A stretch of 64,000 nt of DNA from Earliella scabrosa (GCA_022605405.1 JABYQQ010000020.1:372001-436000); one strand, 5' to 3'. Shown: positions 24,033-37,060, counted from the first letter of the stretch. The notes: a model not told the origin generated them from the letters alone. Numbers and translations are program-made.

Positions 24033-26413
24033 ATGTCTCTCCAATCGCCATTGCTATCAGATGAGCCTGCCAAGGACTCCCTCGACGTCATTGAAGAAGA
24101 CACTGTAGGACTCGAAATCTTCGAATCCACCATCGTCGCATTGCAGAGTATGCTGCAGGATGAGATTGTCCCGGCTGCAGCCTCTCGATTAGACAATGCT
24201 GTAGATGTGCTTATTGAGATCTTGAAGAAAGTGCAGGTAACATCTCATGGTTCCCTTCCGCACTCCATGGTACCGAAACTGTGCAAATTAGGATTCCACC
24301 CCTGACGTCGAAGCCTCAAAAGCGCTCTGTGAGCAGTCGAGGTGTCTGAATGCAGCCATCGGCAGTGTCAAAATGATAATACAAGAGAGGCTTGGCGCGC
24401 CACATCCACCAGACGATTCCAGTGTAGAAAGACAACTATACAGCAACGACGGGGAATTCAACGCACGCATCACATCCTTGGAGAGGTGCGATTGTACGAT
24501 GATCATAATCGTATTCCTAACTCACCCCTTCAACGTGTACAGATCCCTGTCTGAGGGAAATCACCTTGCAGGCGAGACTTCGAGTTTCTCCCTGGGAAGC
24601 CAGACTACGGAGAAGGTCAGCCGGTTGGCGGACGATTTGCGCGATGCATGTCGGAACTTCCAGGTAACACGCATACTACACTTTGTGATTGCTCACATTC
24701 ACAAATGTATCTCTGTGCAGACTCAAGATGGTATAACCATTGAGGCCATAGTTCGACGAAGGATTAGAGAAGTTATGGTACGTGTTGTTGTCAAGTAGTG
24801 ACAAACTATGACAAACATAATGCTCAATCCCGTGGCATAGAGTGAAAGTACGCATCTCCCATTGCTCGTGACATCGAGCACGCTGGAGACTTACATTCAT
24901 TGTGGTAGTGGACTATAGGGTACTGCAACAACTGTGCCCCTTGGATAGCGCGTCATACCGGTCAGTCGATAACGGAAGGAAAGCCAAGTATCTCCTAGGA
25001 ACGCGAATGAAGGCATTTCGCGAAATCGATTCCTGGGTCAATAACAGCAAGACCAGTGCCGATCATCGTGTCTTCGTGCTTATAGGAGCAGCTGGGACGG
25101 GAAAATCTACAATCTGCTCCGAGTTATGTCGACGTCTTAGCGAGCAAGATCTTCTCGGAGCCTCCTTCTTCTTCACTCGCGGTGTCCAGGGTCCCAACTC
25201 AGCTCGCTCGTTCTTCAATACCATCGCTTTTCAGCTCGCTACTCTGCAACCAGACTCCCTCAACGATAGAATTGTATCCGTGTGCAAGAAGCATTTACAG
25301 AACAAACAAAGTCCGTCGATCGAGGATGCTTGCGAAGATCTGGTGCGAGGCCCCCTTCTCGCCCTGCCCAAGAACGGGTCTTCCAATCCCATCTTCCTTG
25401 TGGTCGACGCTCTCGACGAATGCACTTCTGAGGGAAGTGACTACATGCCCAACTTGCTACACCTTCTACTCTCCTGCGCAGACACTCCCTCCCCCCTACG
25501 GATCTTTCTCACCGTACGTCCCCAGTCGAACGACGTTCGAAAGATCCTGGACTCTCGTAGCTTCGTCTTGAGACGAAGTCTCCATGACCTCGTCGACATG
25601 GAGACACGAGATGGCGATGTCAGAGCTTTGCTCACTCATACCTTGTCCTTACGTCCTCTCACCCTTTCCTGGTATCAAAACCGTCAGGTCATCCAGCGTC
25701 TTGTGGACCAGTCCAAAGGCATGCTCATGTACGCGAGCGCCGCGATGGAATTCCTGCGTCAAGGTGATCCAACCCATGAAGTTCTCGATGAACGCTTGAG
25801 CCGATTGGAAGGAGTCAGGCATAGCAACGATAGGATACTACTTGTTCCGCACATCACCCTGCCTCAGCTCGACAGCCTCTACTTGACCGTGCTGGAGGTT
25901 GCACTTCCGCAGATGAACCTGGATGATGCGACACGCGCTAAACAGATTGCCCTCATACTCTCCAACCTTGCTGTCCTCCCAGACTGCCCGGGATTTACGC
26001 CGCGGGTCTTAGCGCGTCTCACCAACATTTCCTGTGAGGAGTACATGTCAGTCCTCGAACCACTTCGAGCGGTCATCATGTTCGATCTCAACAACACTGA
26101 CTCTGACATCCGCATCATGCACTTCACCTTCCGCCACTTCCTCACTCATATTCACTCCTACCCTTCTCTTCAATTCCTCAATATCAACATCACGGAGGCG
26201 TATTCCAGGCTGGAAGCGGCTTTGCTGCGGCGTTGGGCTGATGTGCATGGATCAGAGTGTGTCCAAGTGGGTCGATGTGTTGTAACGGACCGCGTAGCCC
26301 CGGAGGAGTGGCAAATGATTCGATATGCATGGGATAATGAATCCCTTGAGACGCAGCTCATCGATAGAGCTCAGTTGGGACAATGCTACTTTGAGTCTCT
26401 ACTCAGCCTGTGA
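24033..26413 (+). CDS. NACHT-domain NLR (STAND NTPase)
   Basis: Complete predicted gene of 695 aa. Exons are 24033-24236, 24292-24485, 24543-24663, 24721-24777 (57 nt), 24841-24847 (7-nt microexon AGTGAAA) and 24909-26413; all phases agree. The N-terminal helices (ASRLDNAVDVLIEILKKVQ; EASKALCEQSRCLNAAI) align with the MLKL-like region of the other NLRs. Walker A is GAAGTGKST and Walker B VVDALDEC, followed by LRIFLTVRPQ. The winged-helix motif is altered (HFTFRHFL instead of HTTFRDFLL), and the C-terminal tail is shorter than in the genes at 1 kb and 47 kb. No repeats follow. It is transcribed divergently from the NLR at 19.5-22.8 kb. The function (intracellular sensor or cell-death switch) is inferred. 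Confidence 0.85.
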
Positions 26414-27043
26414 TGTTACTCATTTGCTACTTTGTAGAGATGGCTGCCGCGCCCGGTCGGATGCTCCAGTACGGTATCGTTCATTCTATCCAGTAGGCCA
26501 GGCTTGATCTACCCAAATGTAGTCGCTATGCTTCTCGTCACATCGCAAAAGCTCCATACGTCCCCATCAGTAACATCTACGTGCCAGCACGACCACTACA
26601 TGTAGTTGATACTTAGCGCAGTGATATAGTAGCAGGTGACTACGACGTCCGTGCAGCTACATAGACCCAGGTCATTAGCACTACATGAGTCGCAGAACAG
26701 CACGACACGGCAAATTATACCCTTGAAATATCCGGGATGCTCGAGGAGCCTGTCGGGAACGAGATCGCAAGCTGATCTGTTAGCCCGTCCCATAGCAGGC
26801 ACGTAGCTGGGCGCCAATTGAGAGCGACCCTCTGCGGAGCGGTGCCACGATGGCGTCGGCACTGGACGGAACTAGGATACAGGAATAGATATGAAAGGCA
26901 GACGCAGAGGTTTGTCATGAAAGGCTGCTAGAAGTTCAACGTAAGCGCATCCAACAAATACAGAGAGAGAACCGAGGGCACAGAGACAGCGAAGGCAGTG
27001 GAAGGGAAGGAGCGGCACCGCGGAGAGAAAACGCGAAAGACGC
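26414..27043. other. convergent intergenic spacer
   Basis: It lies between the 3' end of the plus-strand NLR and the 3' end of the minus-strand FY-rich-domain pseudogene. No coding sequence or repeat is recognised. Confidence 0.5.
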
Positions 27044-27962
27044 TCACCCGAAGTGCTGCCAGACGTAGTCCTTGAGTTGATTCGCGTACGGCAGCTCCTG
27101 AATGAGGTGCTTGATCGTGTTCTGCCCGAGGCCAAAGAAGTCGGGACCCGAGACCGAGTTTGAATGCGCACGATTGCGGATGTGATTCGCTGCCCGCACG
27201 ATGACGGATCACGCGGCCGTAGCAGTATCGGCGACGATAGGCTTGTCGGGGGCATCGGCTGCTGTGATCTGGAACTTCGGGCCATCATCACCGTCGGGGA
27301 ATTCGCAGTGGTACACAACCTCTGAGTTGGGGTCGACGGTGGAAAAGTAGCGCCTGCGCACGCGACGTTAAAGTCGATCATGGCATGGGAGATTGAGAGG
27401 TAACGCGCCACGCACCGAGTAACTTCGTAACCCACCGGGAAGATGTACCTCTCCGTATGAAATGCTCCCTCATGTACACCTCGCCCAGTTGGATAACGGT
27501 CATGATACCGACGTTGAGGGGAAGGATGGGCTTGCCTATCCTGTCACGCGGCACGGTTGGAATGCTGGACCTCTTGGTGATCACGGTGTGCGCCTTCAGA
27601 CGTTTTGGCTTCGTGTGTCGTTGTATCTCTGAAGGTCTAGAATTTGCGGAAGACGTGCGCAGCGTCATCTGCATCTGGGACTGAGCAGGCGGACCTCCAT
27701 GTTGGTACGAGGGGGACATTCCTTCAGCGTGCATGGCAGACATGTGCTCATCTTGAGATGACAGGAGTAGCGAGAGGGATTCGGAGCGTCGACGAATGTG
27801 TCCATGCGGAGTGCCGACGTGTTGCGCTCCGGGGTGTGGAGGAGGTATTGAGGTTGGCGCACCTTCGGTTCCTGGTGGTGCTGGGGGCTTGAGACGCGGA
27901 AATACCTCGTAGCCGCGGTGAACGAAGCGGGCCATGAGGCCAACGGTGAGTTTCAGGGTCAT
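27044..27962 (-). pseudogene. broken FY-rich (FYRN/FYRC) domain gene
   Basis: In working relatives the FYRN and FYRC halves fold together and are found in nuclear, chromatin-linked proteins such as TBRG1. Here the first exon frame gives IGKPILPLNVGIMTVIQLG and then VYMREHF, the FYRN start. After a one-base loss near 27460 the frame resumes as TERYIFPVGYEVTR. A 62-nt intron (27415-27354) follows, then RRYFSTVDPNSEVVYHCEF, FQITAADAPDKPIVAD, and the FYRC signature GPDFFGLGQNTIKHLIQEL ending at YVWQHF. Between these halves, at 27209-27211, a TGA stands where relatives usually have a residue next to SVIVRAAN (probably Trp). One frameshift and one stop make it a likely pseudogene, unless both are assembly errors. 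The proline-rich N-terminal part up to 27962 stays open; any earlier exons are not resolved. Confidence 0.75.
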
Positions 27963-28969
27963 GCGTTCGCAAAGGGATGAACGAATCTGTGATCGATCTG
28001 TGGACCATTAGCGAAATGAGCTGACGAACCACACTCGGGGAATCCACTGAGGTTGGGTTGTGGGAGCGCTGCGGATGCATCGAGGACGGCTGTTCGGCGA
28101 TGGATCCATGTAGAACGAGCTCATCGTGGGGAGAATGATGCGTCGTTCTCCATCCCCGACAAGCCGTTTGTCTGTTGGACTTTCGCGGTACGTCGCGAGC
28201 ACCCCCAGCGTGACACCGAGGGTTTGTCATTGACGCGCTGCTCATGACCGGGTATTGGCCCGGATATCCCAACGTGCTTCGAGGTCTCTCGACTGAGGCA
28301 GAACTCGCAGTCACTGGAGCTTCATGTGACGACGCTTGGGTCCCGGAGTTGATTCGAGCACCGGCCAGTAGTCCAATGTCAGTCTATCCTTATCTGGGGC
28401 ATCGCCTAGGGGATTCGTGCCCAGGGTAGACCGTTGAGGTATTAGCACCAATATACGAGGTGATTGACTACCAACAAGCGTGTTCGCTTGCACAAGAGAC
28501 AACAATGTATGTGTTCCGACGATCCGGCACGCGGGCGTGAGGATGTCCGGTGCGGCGTGGCGGACGTGCTCTCGACTACGTGAGCGTGGGCAGAGTCAGA
28601 ATGGTAGCGGGCATTGGCCAAACTCGCGCTCGTCGCAACAGTTGGCTGAATGCATATATTCTCCCGCGCTAGGAGGACAACGTGGAAGTCGTACCGAGAA
28701 GGCGCAGACGCTCTGGGAGAAAGGAAGAGAACAGACTCAGGGCGACGTGACGTGTTTGATGTAATGCGGGACGATTGCAACCGCAGGAAATAGATCGGAT
28801 GAGTGGATATGCGCGAGGTGGTGGGGATCCGGGGCTTGAAGAGCGTGGATGGGACAGCCATTTGAAGCCCATCGGGTTCAGCACAGGTGCGGAAGACGAG
28901 ACGCGGAGGACGCATCGCCTGAACAAGGCCCTTGCCCGACGATGGTGGATGCAACGGCCAGCCCAGCAA
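27963..28969. other. about 1 kb, nothing clearly assignable
   Basis: This may hold 5' exons or the promoter of the FY-rich pseudogene, but no frame can be joined to it with confidence. Short ORFs on both strands lack motifs. Confidence 0.35.
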
Positions 28970-30000
28970 GGAATTTACAACGATATCCAGGCATGCGTCG
29001 ACTATCGCGGTCGAACCGCACACTGGCAGAGCGCCCGAGCGGCGGCGCGCTGACGTCCGCCTGACGGAAGTCCGCATGCTATCATCCGTGTCTTATCGGC
29101 AGGCTGCGCTGTCGGCTGTGTGCTCGAGGTACATTGGTCGATAAGGGAGCGCGCAAGCGGCAGTGGGCAAGCGGGCGAGTGTACGCCGGAGCCAATCCAG
29201 ATCCAGGAGGGTTTGTCACCGCGTCCGTCTCACGCCCGTGCCGCTCATTGCTCCTGCGAGTGTTCTTGACCAGTAGCCGACGCAGATGGCGACATGGAAC
29301 GGATCGGAGAGGACGAACAGAGTGCGTGGACGTACTCCAGCATGGTCCACTCCAGATCTCTCCCGCCGTCCTACTCTCCTGGCTTCGCTCAGACGGTGTT
29401 TCTCGTGGGCGAAGACGACGATGGTCTTGGAGGAGTTCATGGCAAGCCGTGGGGCGAAGTGGACGAACGAGCAAGTGCGGACTATCTCGTACGTGCCGCG
29501 AGGCCATGTTGACAGAAGAAGTGCGATGTTGCAGGCCAGACAAGGCGTGATTGTGGGCGGGAGGGATGCGGGGGAGTCTTGGAGTTGGCACGACAGGCAG
29601 GACGAGCTTGGACTGTCGATACAGATATCAGTCTATCAGGAGCGGGTTCACCAGTGAACAGACGCACGGATGCTGCAGTATGCTTGCGGACCACTAGCCA
29701 TAGCGTGTAAGTCTTTCACATCTGCGTTGACAGTAACCGGATCCGAGCAGCGACCGCGACACTGGTGCTGGGGGGACACGAAGGGTTTGGTTCAACTTGT
29801 GAGAGTAGACTCTTGGCCTTCTGTTGAGTGAGAGTGAGTGAGCTATACACGTTCCTTCGTCAGTGGAGATCGAAGGACACTAGGGACGATGACGCACCTG
29901 AACACTAGAGTTCTGAAAGGATAACCCTCCTCGACCGCTCTTCCCTTCTGAGACCGTGCATTCGCCACGTCCCGAGGCACGTCCTCATTCACCACCTCGT
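28970..30000. repeat. partial copy of repeat block C and donor-like block D
   Basis: GTACTCCAGCATGGTCCACTC near 29335 and GTTCATGGCAAGCCGTGG near 29435 match block C at 34.7-34.9 kb in order and strand. At about 29893 GACGCACCTGAACAC matches the minus-strand CAG/GTGCGT donor-like block seen at 6.5, 36.1, 52.4, 58.3 and 60.5 kb. No intact gene is visible. Confidence 0.45.
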
Positions 30001-32920
30001 TCTGTTCCGGGGTCCACAATTCTTCGGAAGTCCAAAGCGCAATGGGCCAGTGGGATCTGTCGCGGCCACTTGCATCGTCATAGGCACCGGGGCATGCCTC
30101 TGCTTCGTGGCAGTCTGGCCGCAAGAGGACAAGCATGCGGGTCCAGGTGAGAACCCCGAGCCTGGTGCAGATACTGGAGGCGACAGTTTATGATGGATAC
30201 TGAGGACGAGAATTCGAAGGACCTGAGGGAAGGTGCGAGAGCAGACTGAGGGAACAAAGAAAGCGTCCAAAGGAGCCGTCAGTCGGATGACCAGCGGATT
30301 GATGCAGATGTCGATGAGGCCAAAGCTTGGGGTGTATAGGGCGCCGTAGAGACCGGACCATGAGCCCTACACAACGTCCGGCATGCCCGGTTGGCTCTCG
30401 TTCGACGCCGATAAGCCGACGTTCTCCGGCACACCATCGACCGATGACAATGGAGTCAAGACTTCTAAGTCTACATGTCTTCTGTGATTCTCGCCGTACC
30501 GCGTGCCGCATACCCTCGAAGAGCCGATCCACACCACGAGCCGGCCCTGTCCTCCGTTTTCGTCTTCGGCCGTCTCTCGTCCCCGGGGCCCGCTGCGCGG
30601 GTTTCCGACCCCATTGAGCGGAAAGAGCGAGTTTCCGAGTTCAGTGCATGTCGCTGACCATGCTCCCGTCGATGATCGCCCCCTCGCATGTCACATTCGG
30701 TCGTAGACCCGAGCAGGACGCCGAGCCACGACAGCTTCCTGATGTGCGTCCGATGGCATTTCAGGCTGATTTCGGTGCGGGTAGGCTGGCGGAGAAGACG
30801 GTCCGAGTGCGCCGTCCACAAATTCTCATGCGTGCTCGGACGAGGGGGGGCGTGGGCGAGCCGTCCGGTGCACCGCGTGAAAACCGAGATTACGAGATGT
30901 GAGGAATGCGCGTGGGATCCCAGAATACCCAGCGGATCCCGCGTGAGTTGCAGGCAGATTCCGCGGAAGTTGGGGATTCACTTGGTTTGACTACGTTCCT
31001 TGCAAACTCCGTACAGATACTTTGCGAGTTCAGGTGTGGTTCTACAACTGTGGAATCCGGGCCCAGCAGGTTTTCCTCAGCGTATTACATAATACTCGAG
31101 CACTTTGGATGACCGCCGCGGGCGCCCGCGCCCTGTCGTTGTGCCCATTGCGGCCATTGGGTCGCTCGCTCATCGCTCAATTGCAATCGCATATATTCAA
31201 TGGATTGTTCATTTTGCTAGTCAAAGATACAAGATGACGGTACTACGTATACAGAACTGAAAAGCACCATCGGATTACCCCAACCCAATGTCCTACTAGG
31301 TCTGAGGTGGCGTCCATAAGTGAATGAATAACGGAATGGGAGCAACCGCAAGACACTCACCATGTAAGAGCCACGCCGTGGTGAGGGGAAAACCTCCGGT
31401 CCCGAATATGGCACTCGGGAGGAGATGCGGGCTGTCTGGGCTTGACCCGCCGATGAGCACCTGACCTATCAAGCGTAGGACATACCTGCAACGGGAACTT
31501 GAAGCACTATTGCAGAACACGGCGCGTTCTGTGTGACGTGCGCGTGAGTCTGAGGAGTGATTCAAGTTGGTAGCTAACATACCTTATGGATATTCTGAAC
31601 CTGCCGATGCGAGAGGGCGCGCAATTGGCGCTTGAAGCCTAAGTGAGAGACTCGGAGAACATGAGTAAGTATATGCACCATCTGAATATATCATACCTCT
31701 GGTGTGCGTGCAGAGGACGACATACTTGTAGGTCAGCCAAAGATCAGCAGCAGCTATATATGGAGTGGACCGAGTGGTGAACGTACGTATAAGTGCATAT
31801 AGTCGCCATCCTTGGCCGAGTCTTGCAGCGTCCCGGGGGACGGCGACTTGCTCGCGGCGCGAGATGCGTGAGACATAAGGCCGAAGACATATAGCACGCA
31901 CCTGGGACTGATCTCACATAGGAAAGACGGAGAAGTACAATACGGGCAGTGGAAGGAGTGGTACCGCTCACGACGACCATGACCGTAGAGGAGAAAGAGT
32001 GAAGTCCACGCCGTTTGACGCTGGAGTTGTCATGCGTGATAAGGCCTTGTTGGGAGTTATAGGCACAAATTGGATTTTTTGTCTTCGTTCTCCGGTGGCA
32101 AGGCCGGGGATTCGGTCAGTATCTAGAAGGAATCAATGAATACTTGCTAGGTTCCGACAACGAAGAGATCTGCTCCGGAATCTGTCAAGAGTCTGCACAG
32201 AATCCGTGGATTCCTCGCGAGTCCCTCTGTTACGAGATCTCGGATTTCACGCTGTGGTGTAGCTGTGCTGTCGCACACTTGTTTCGTCTGGTTCAGCCTC
32301 CGGTAGACCCGTCCTCGCACCCGCGATGCCGTCCAAGCGACCGCTCCCGGTGGCTGTTCGTGCCCTCAGGCCTCAGACCTCGGACGATCAGAACTGCGTT
32401 CGCCCAAGCGACTGGACTTCGGCCGCAAGTCACGCGGATAGGGTGACGTGGAGGTGATTTCGTGGTGTCAGGTACGTTCCGCTATCCGCATGTCATCTCA
32501 TTCGCACGGCGAGAGCATTAATGTCAGCACCGATACGTCTTGTCGCACTCCCTCGTTCGCAGCCTTGAATGGCCAGGTGTGTGAGTTCTAGTGATATATG
32601 CCTTGCATGCGCCTGATCACTCACCTGAGTTCATCCGTTGTGCTCTGCGTTCTTCGCAGGTCATCCAGGCGTGGCCAAGCAACGCTCAGCCTCACTCAGT
32701 GTCCGCGCGCACCACTCGTCCTGCATATCGGAAGACGTGTTCAGCTTCGTGAAAGGACAGGCTTTGAGTCGACGTTGACCGCTGTGAGAGGCGGTAACGG
32801 TCCCATCTACATCTTGTTCGTAAGGAGCGACAGGAGGGCGTGGATAGAGCGAGAGACAGAACTGAATAGCGAGCAAGTGCGAGAGCAAGCCGTGCTAACG
32901 ATATAGCGCCGGGGACGATT

Positions 32921-32932
32921 GGGTTAGGGTTA
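32921..32932 (+). repeat. short telomere-like motif, (GGGTTA)2
   Basis: Third occurrence of two telomere-type hexamers in repeat block B, at the equivalent position to those at 4075 and 8291. Confidence 0.6.
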
Positions 32933-35204
32933 GATTGGAGTGTAGGGTGGCACCATGGTGCAATTCTAGGAAGATCGGAGAAGCATCGCGCACTGTAGAG
33001 CATCGCGAGGTTTTGACTTGATGTGCAAAGATAACCATGAATGCGCTCGTCTAGGCGAGAACCGAAATGGAGACGTCCGGATGAGCGATGACACAGTCGG
33101 ACGCGCGGCGCGGCGCGGATTCAGCGGTCAGCTTAACCGGATGTACGACACGATGGCGGTGAGTCCATGCGCTCAAAGGATGTGTGAGCTTCACTGTCGC
33201 TGGTTGCGGTTGCTTCAGTTGACGATTACAACCGTTGTGGAGTGGTCATATGGAACCTACGACGGTTCGAGGGCGTACCGTCCAGCGCGAGAGAATGGGT
33301 ATGAATGCAATGTGGCTGCGCCAGCAGGCGAAGCTGGAGAAACACGGTGCGACCGGGCGCAGTCATCCGTGCCTTGCGCGACTTCGTGTTGATCCGTAGT
33401 GGGCTGCAGGTGACGACTGATCTCGTTGTCCTCTTCACGCGACCGCCCGCGATGCACATCCGACACCCACACCGCGGGACGCAGCAGCCACATCGAGCGC
33501 AGGGAATGTCGACGGCCAGGAGTGCGTTGACGGTTGCGCTCAAGGCCTCACGTTCTGTTAGAAAGCCGGATCCGGATAGGGATCCGAGGGAGACAGCGCA
33601 GACGTCTCCACCAACGCCCGTCCGCTCGTTTCGCTCCCCGCGATCGGGAATGGCATGTCGGCGCGATGGGCAGCCCGTCGACCGTCTGTGCTGTTGAATC
33701 TGCTTACGGGTGCGGAGGTCGATGAGAGAGCACGGTAATCGGTTGCGGCCACCTGGATCGCCGTTAACGTCCGAGCATGCCTCTGCTGCATGCAGGACGG
33801 GCATTTTCAGGTGAGGGACCATGAGCGGGGGAGTTGACGGATGGTGGAGGCGGCAGTTTAGTGGCTGGGGTACCTTGCTCGACGCAGAAGGCCTGGTCCG
33901 TGCGCCGCCGCCGCCAAGACCAGATCGACACGAAGGAGGGTGCTCTCAGACCCTCACAGTGAATGGAAGTTCGTGTATTGGTGCACTCGCACCGGCCTAT
34001 CCTCCTCCAACACTCTGCGCGAGGCGCAGTGCCGCCAGTCGTCGCGGGGTGCAGCACCACCACTGCGCAGGCAACAGGTTGGGTTCGGTGGACACGGCGT
34101 CGAGCTGGCTACCAGGTGAGGGAGTTGCAGGCCATGGGCGGGCAACAGAACGTGTGATGCGATGCGTAAGCACCTTGCAAAAGAAGGTGAGTGCGCGGTC
34201 GCGGTCGCGGTGGCAGTTGGAAGCCGCAGCGTCACGGAAATGCGAAGGAGTTGAGATTGGGTAAGTTGCTGAGATGTCGGGAGAGCAGCCCCAGGTCCTA
34301 CGTATCAGCAGAGAGATATGAGCTTCCCAGTGGACTGTGACCGTTGACGGTGAGGACGAGGTGTTACGGGTTGGGAGACGCCGACGAGCGCACGGGCCGG
34401 GCAGGGCCGGAGTCTGGAGAAGGGCAAGCGTAGGACCGAACAGGACGAGATGTCTCCACCGGTGCGACCGGTCGCGGTCGACTGTGCTTGCCCTCGCTCG
34501 CATCCATCGGTGCGGCATGTCGGCGGAGTGACCAGTCCGTTGACCGTAGGTTCTGAGCGTGGTGGGGGCGGGTGAGCGAAGGCACGCCAGGGCCGGTCCA
34601 ATAGATTGAGCACTATACGCCACCACGCCCGTCTGGCGCCCATCTCATGCAATCGTCGACAGAGATGGCGGCATGGATGTATTGGAGATGAATCGCAGGA
34701 TAACGCACAGGGATGTACTCCAGCATCGTCCTGTCTCGGTCGGGTGAGAGCCATGCTTCGGGCACTCGCCCAAATCGCGTACGTCTTGCAGTCTCTCCCC
34801 GATGCCATTCCTCCTGACTGCTCTCCTGTCCTTGCCCTCATCCACCATTACGATGGCTAAGACGGTGGGTCTGCAGGAGTTCATGGCGAGCCGTGTGTGC
34901 GATGGCGTGGGCAGCGCGCTGGTGTGTGCAGCGAGCTGGTGTGTGTAGCGAGGAGGTCGGATCCGAGTCGACCCGGGGGAAGGTGAGATATGTATGAATT
35001 GCGAAGAAGGCAGCTGCAGGCCAGAAAAGGCGTGTCCGGAGAGATGACGCGGCAACCGCGAGGGTGAGACGACGAGCAGTAAGACACGAGCTCTGGACAC
35101 TGGCACCATCGAAATCAGCTAATCAGCGGCGGCTCTAAGAAGAGCGAGGTGGAGCACTCACCGATGACTACATATGGAGTGCACTAGTCATAGGATCCGG
35201 AAAG

Positions 35205-35918
35205 TAGGGCACGGGGAAATTGGCCGTGTAAATTAACACCTGCTAATTAACACCGGTAAATTAGCCGTTATTTACACGTTAAATTCATAAGCCCCGAAAA
35301 GGGCATGTAAAATTGAGTCAAATAGCCCTCTACCAAACACCGGGCAACCTGGAACCCATTGAGCACAGATCACTCATTACGTGCTATGTTCACATCCTGG
35401 GCACTTATAGCAGCAAGGTGACGTCTCTTTCCTCTCATTTGTCATCTTGTGCCTCGCGCTATGGCCACGCTAGCCAGAGCCTCTTCGCCGGCGCTTAATC
35501 TGACCTGGAGTCTTCATGTCGCCCCTCATGATTCTTGAACAACGGACTTACCGTGACTGATACGCTGCTGGCTGCCCTTCGTTTTGAATCAACATAGGTT
35601 ACATCTGGTATGCTTGAACCGGCCATATTCTTGAAATGGCATGGAACCGATGTTCAACCGCCGGCGGCGCTCAGGGTAGTGCTGTTCATGAGTTGAATCT
35701 CGAGCTGAGTTGTTTCTGCAAGTGCATCCATTCCTTTGCCACATGTGGCAAAGAACAGGGGGAGAATCGTCGTGGATTCTCGCTGTTTGCATCGTTTTCA
35801 GGTACTGTCAAATTGACGTATTTTACCGTAAATTACATGGGTAAAATTGGACCCCCGCTGACCCTCCTTGTTAATTTGCTGGTCAAATAGACCCGGGGGG
35901 CAATTTCCCCGTGCCCTA
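35205..35918. mobile_element. hAT-type MITE (714 bp) with 8-bp target duplication
   Basis: The ends are perfect inverted repeats of 18 bp: TAGGGCACGGGGAAATTG at the left and its reverse complement at the right. The element is flanked on both sides by CCGGAAAG (35197-35204 and 35919-35926), an 8-bp target-site duplication as made by hAT transposases. No transposase frame is present, and the inside is AT-rich, so it is non-autonomous. It interrupts block C of the composite repeat. The homologous site at about 6.36 kb is empty, so insertion came after the repeat copies separated. Confidence 0.88.
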
Positions 35919-36200
35919 CCGGAAAGCGACCGCAAGACGGATACGTGTGGAGCGAGACAGCACGAATATTTGCTGGAGTAAATCCTTGTCTGTCTGTTGA
36001 GCGGGAATAATGAAGAACCAAGTCTCATCGAGCTCGTCACTGCGAGAAATGCGGAGACAAGAAAAGAAACGCACTTGGATCCTGACAACGCGATACCACC
36101 TCCCACCTACTACAGAGACCGTACAATCGCAATGCTCGTACGCGGATGCACGTCCTCTTCCACCTCAATAGGGTCCAGCGTCCGGAAAACGTAGGGGATC

Positions 36201-37060
36201 CGAAGCACGACGGGCAAGTGGGATTTGTTGCGACGGCCTGAACCGTCGTGAACGCGAGGGACGATACCTTTGCTGCATGCAGGCCTGCTCATCAAGGGAC
36301 AAGGGAGAGACGTGTGGGTTCGGTGGAGGGCCGTGGGTGTGGATTTGGCGAGTAATTGAGGAAACAGCTCGGCGATAATGAGTCGGGAGGTTACGAAGAT
36401 GTTTTGGAAGAGCGGCAGAAAGTCCAGGAATCCGTGAATCTCGCGCTCTCGGAGTCTCCCGGCAATGTCCGAGTCCAAGCGCCCAGCCGTCCAGTCCAGA
36501 TCGAGGCACATGTACCGTACGGAAATTGAGGAAACACACAACTGCACATATCTGTAGGAGGTGTGCGTTGAAAGATCATAAATGCAGAGTGCGAGCGGAC
36601 CGGCAGGACAGGAAGCCTCAGAAATACTTGCTAGTACTCTCACCGACTCCATTGACTCTGAATGGAGTCAACCACTTGGAATTGAGCACCACCGCTGGAT
36701 CCCTCGCTGCCGATTCTCGCCGGGAGACTCCGAGACTCCGAGAACGCGAGATTAACGGATTCCTGGACGTCCTCAAGAGCGGAGGAACTTGAACGGAGCC
36801 AAAGAGACGCTCTCGGCTCTCCCGGACCGTCGGGACCGACGGGTGGGAGCCGTTCGTCCCTACCGGGTCACACTGATGTCACTGGCAGTCGAGCGTTTGC
36901 GCCGCGGCCCGGGCTCAAGTTCAAGTTCGCCTCCTCCTCGTCTCATACCCTGTCCGCCCGTTTCCACAATCCCTCTATCTCTTGACCATCCCGCACCGTG
37001 AAAGCTGGACATTTCTTTCTTCTATACACTCACTTCTCTTAGCCGGCGGGTCACGGAGAC
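36201..37060. other. repeat-derived sequence upstream of the F-box locus
   Basis: The longest frame (36110-36652, minus, 180 codons) overlaps repeat block D and has counterparts in decayed form at 29.9-30.2, 60.6 and 61.0 kb, so I treat it as repeat and not a gene. A pyrimidine-rich leader-like stretch precedes the F-box start at 37061. Confidence 0.4.

Larger units (their letters stand above)
30330..36200. repeat. composite dispersed repeat, copy 4 (A-B-C, with a MITE)
   Basis: Block A is at about 30330-30860. A stretch of about 1.4 kb without assignable content follows. Block B is at about 32250-33100 with the telomere-like motif, and block C at about 33400-36200. Block C aligns along its length with 4.65-6.65 kb (for example GGTACCTTGCTCGA and TGTCTGTCTGTTGAGCGGG in both), except that this copy is split by a 714-bp MITE. 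No protein gene is supported, but the order of blocks matches copy 1. Confidence 0.6.

Noticed and set aside
36110..36652. 180-codon minus-strand ORF
   Set aside because: Its sequence recurs in decayed form at several repeat D sites, so it is treated as repeat.
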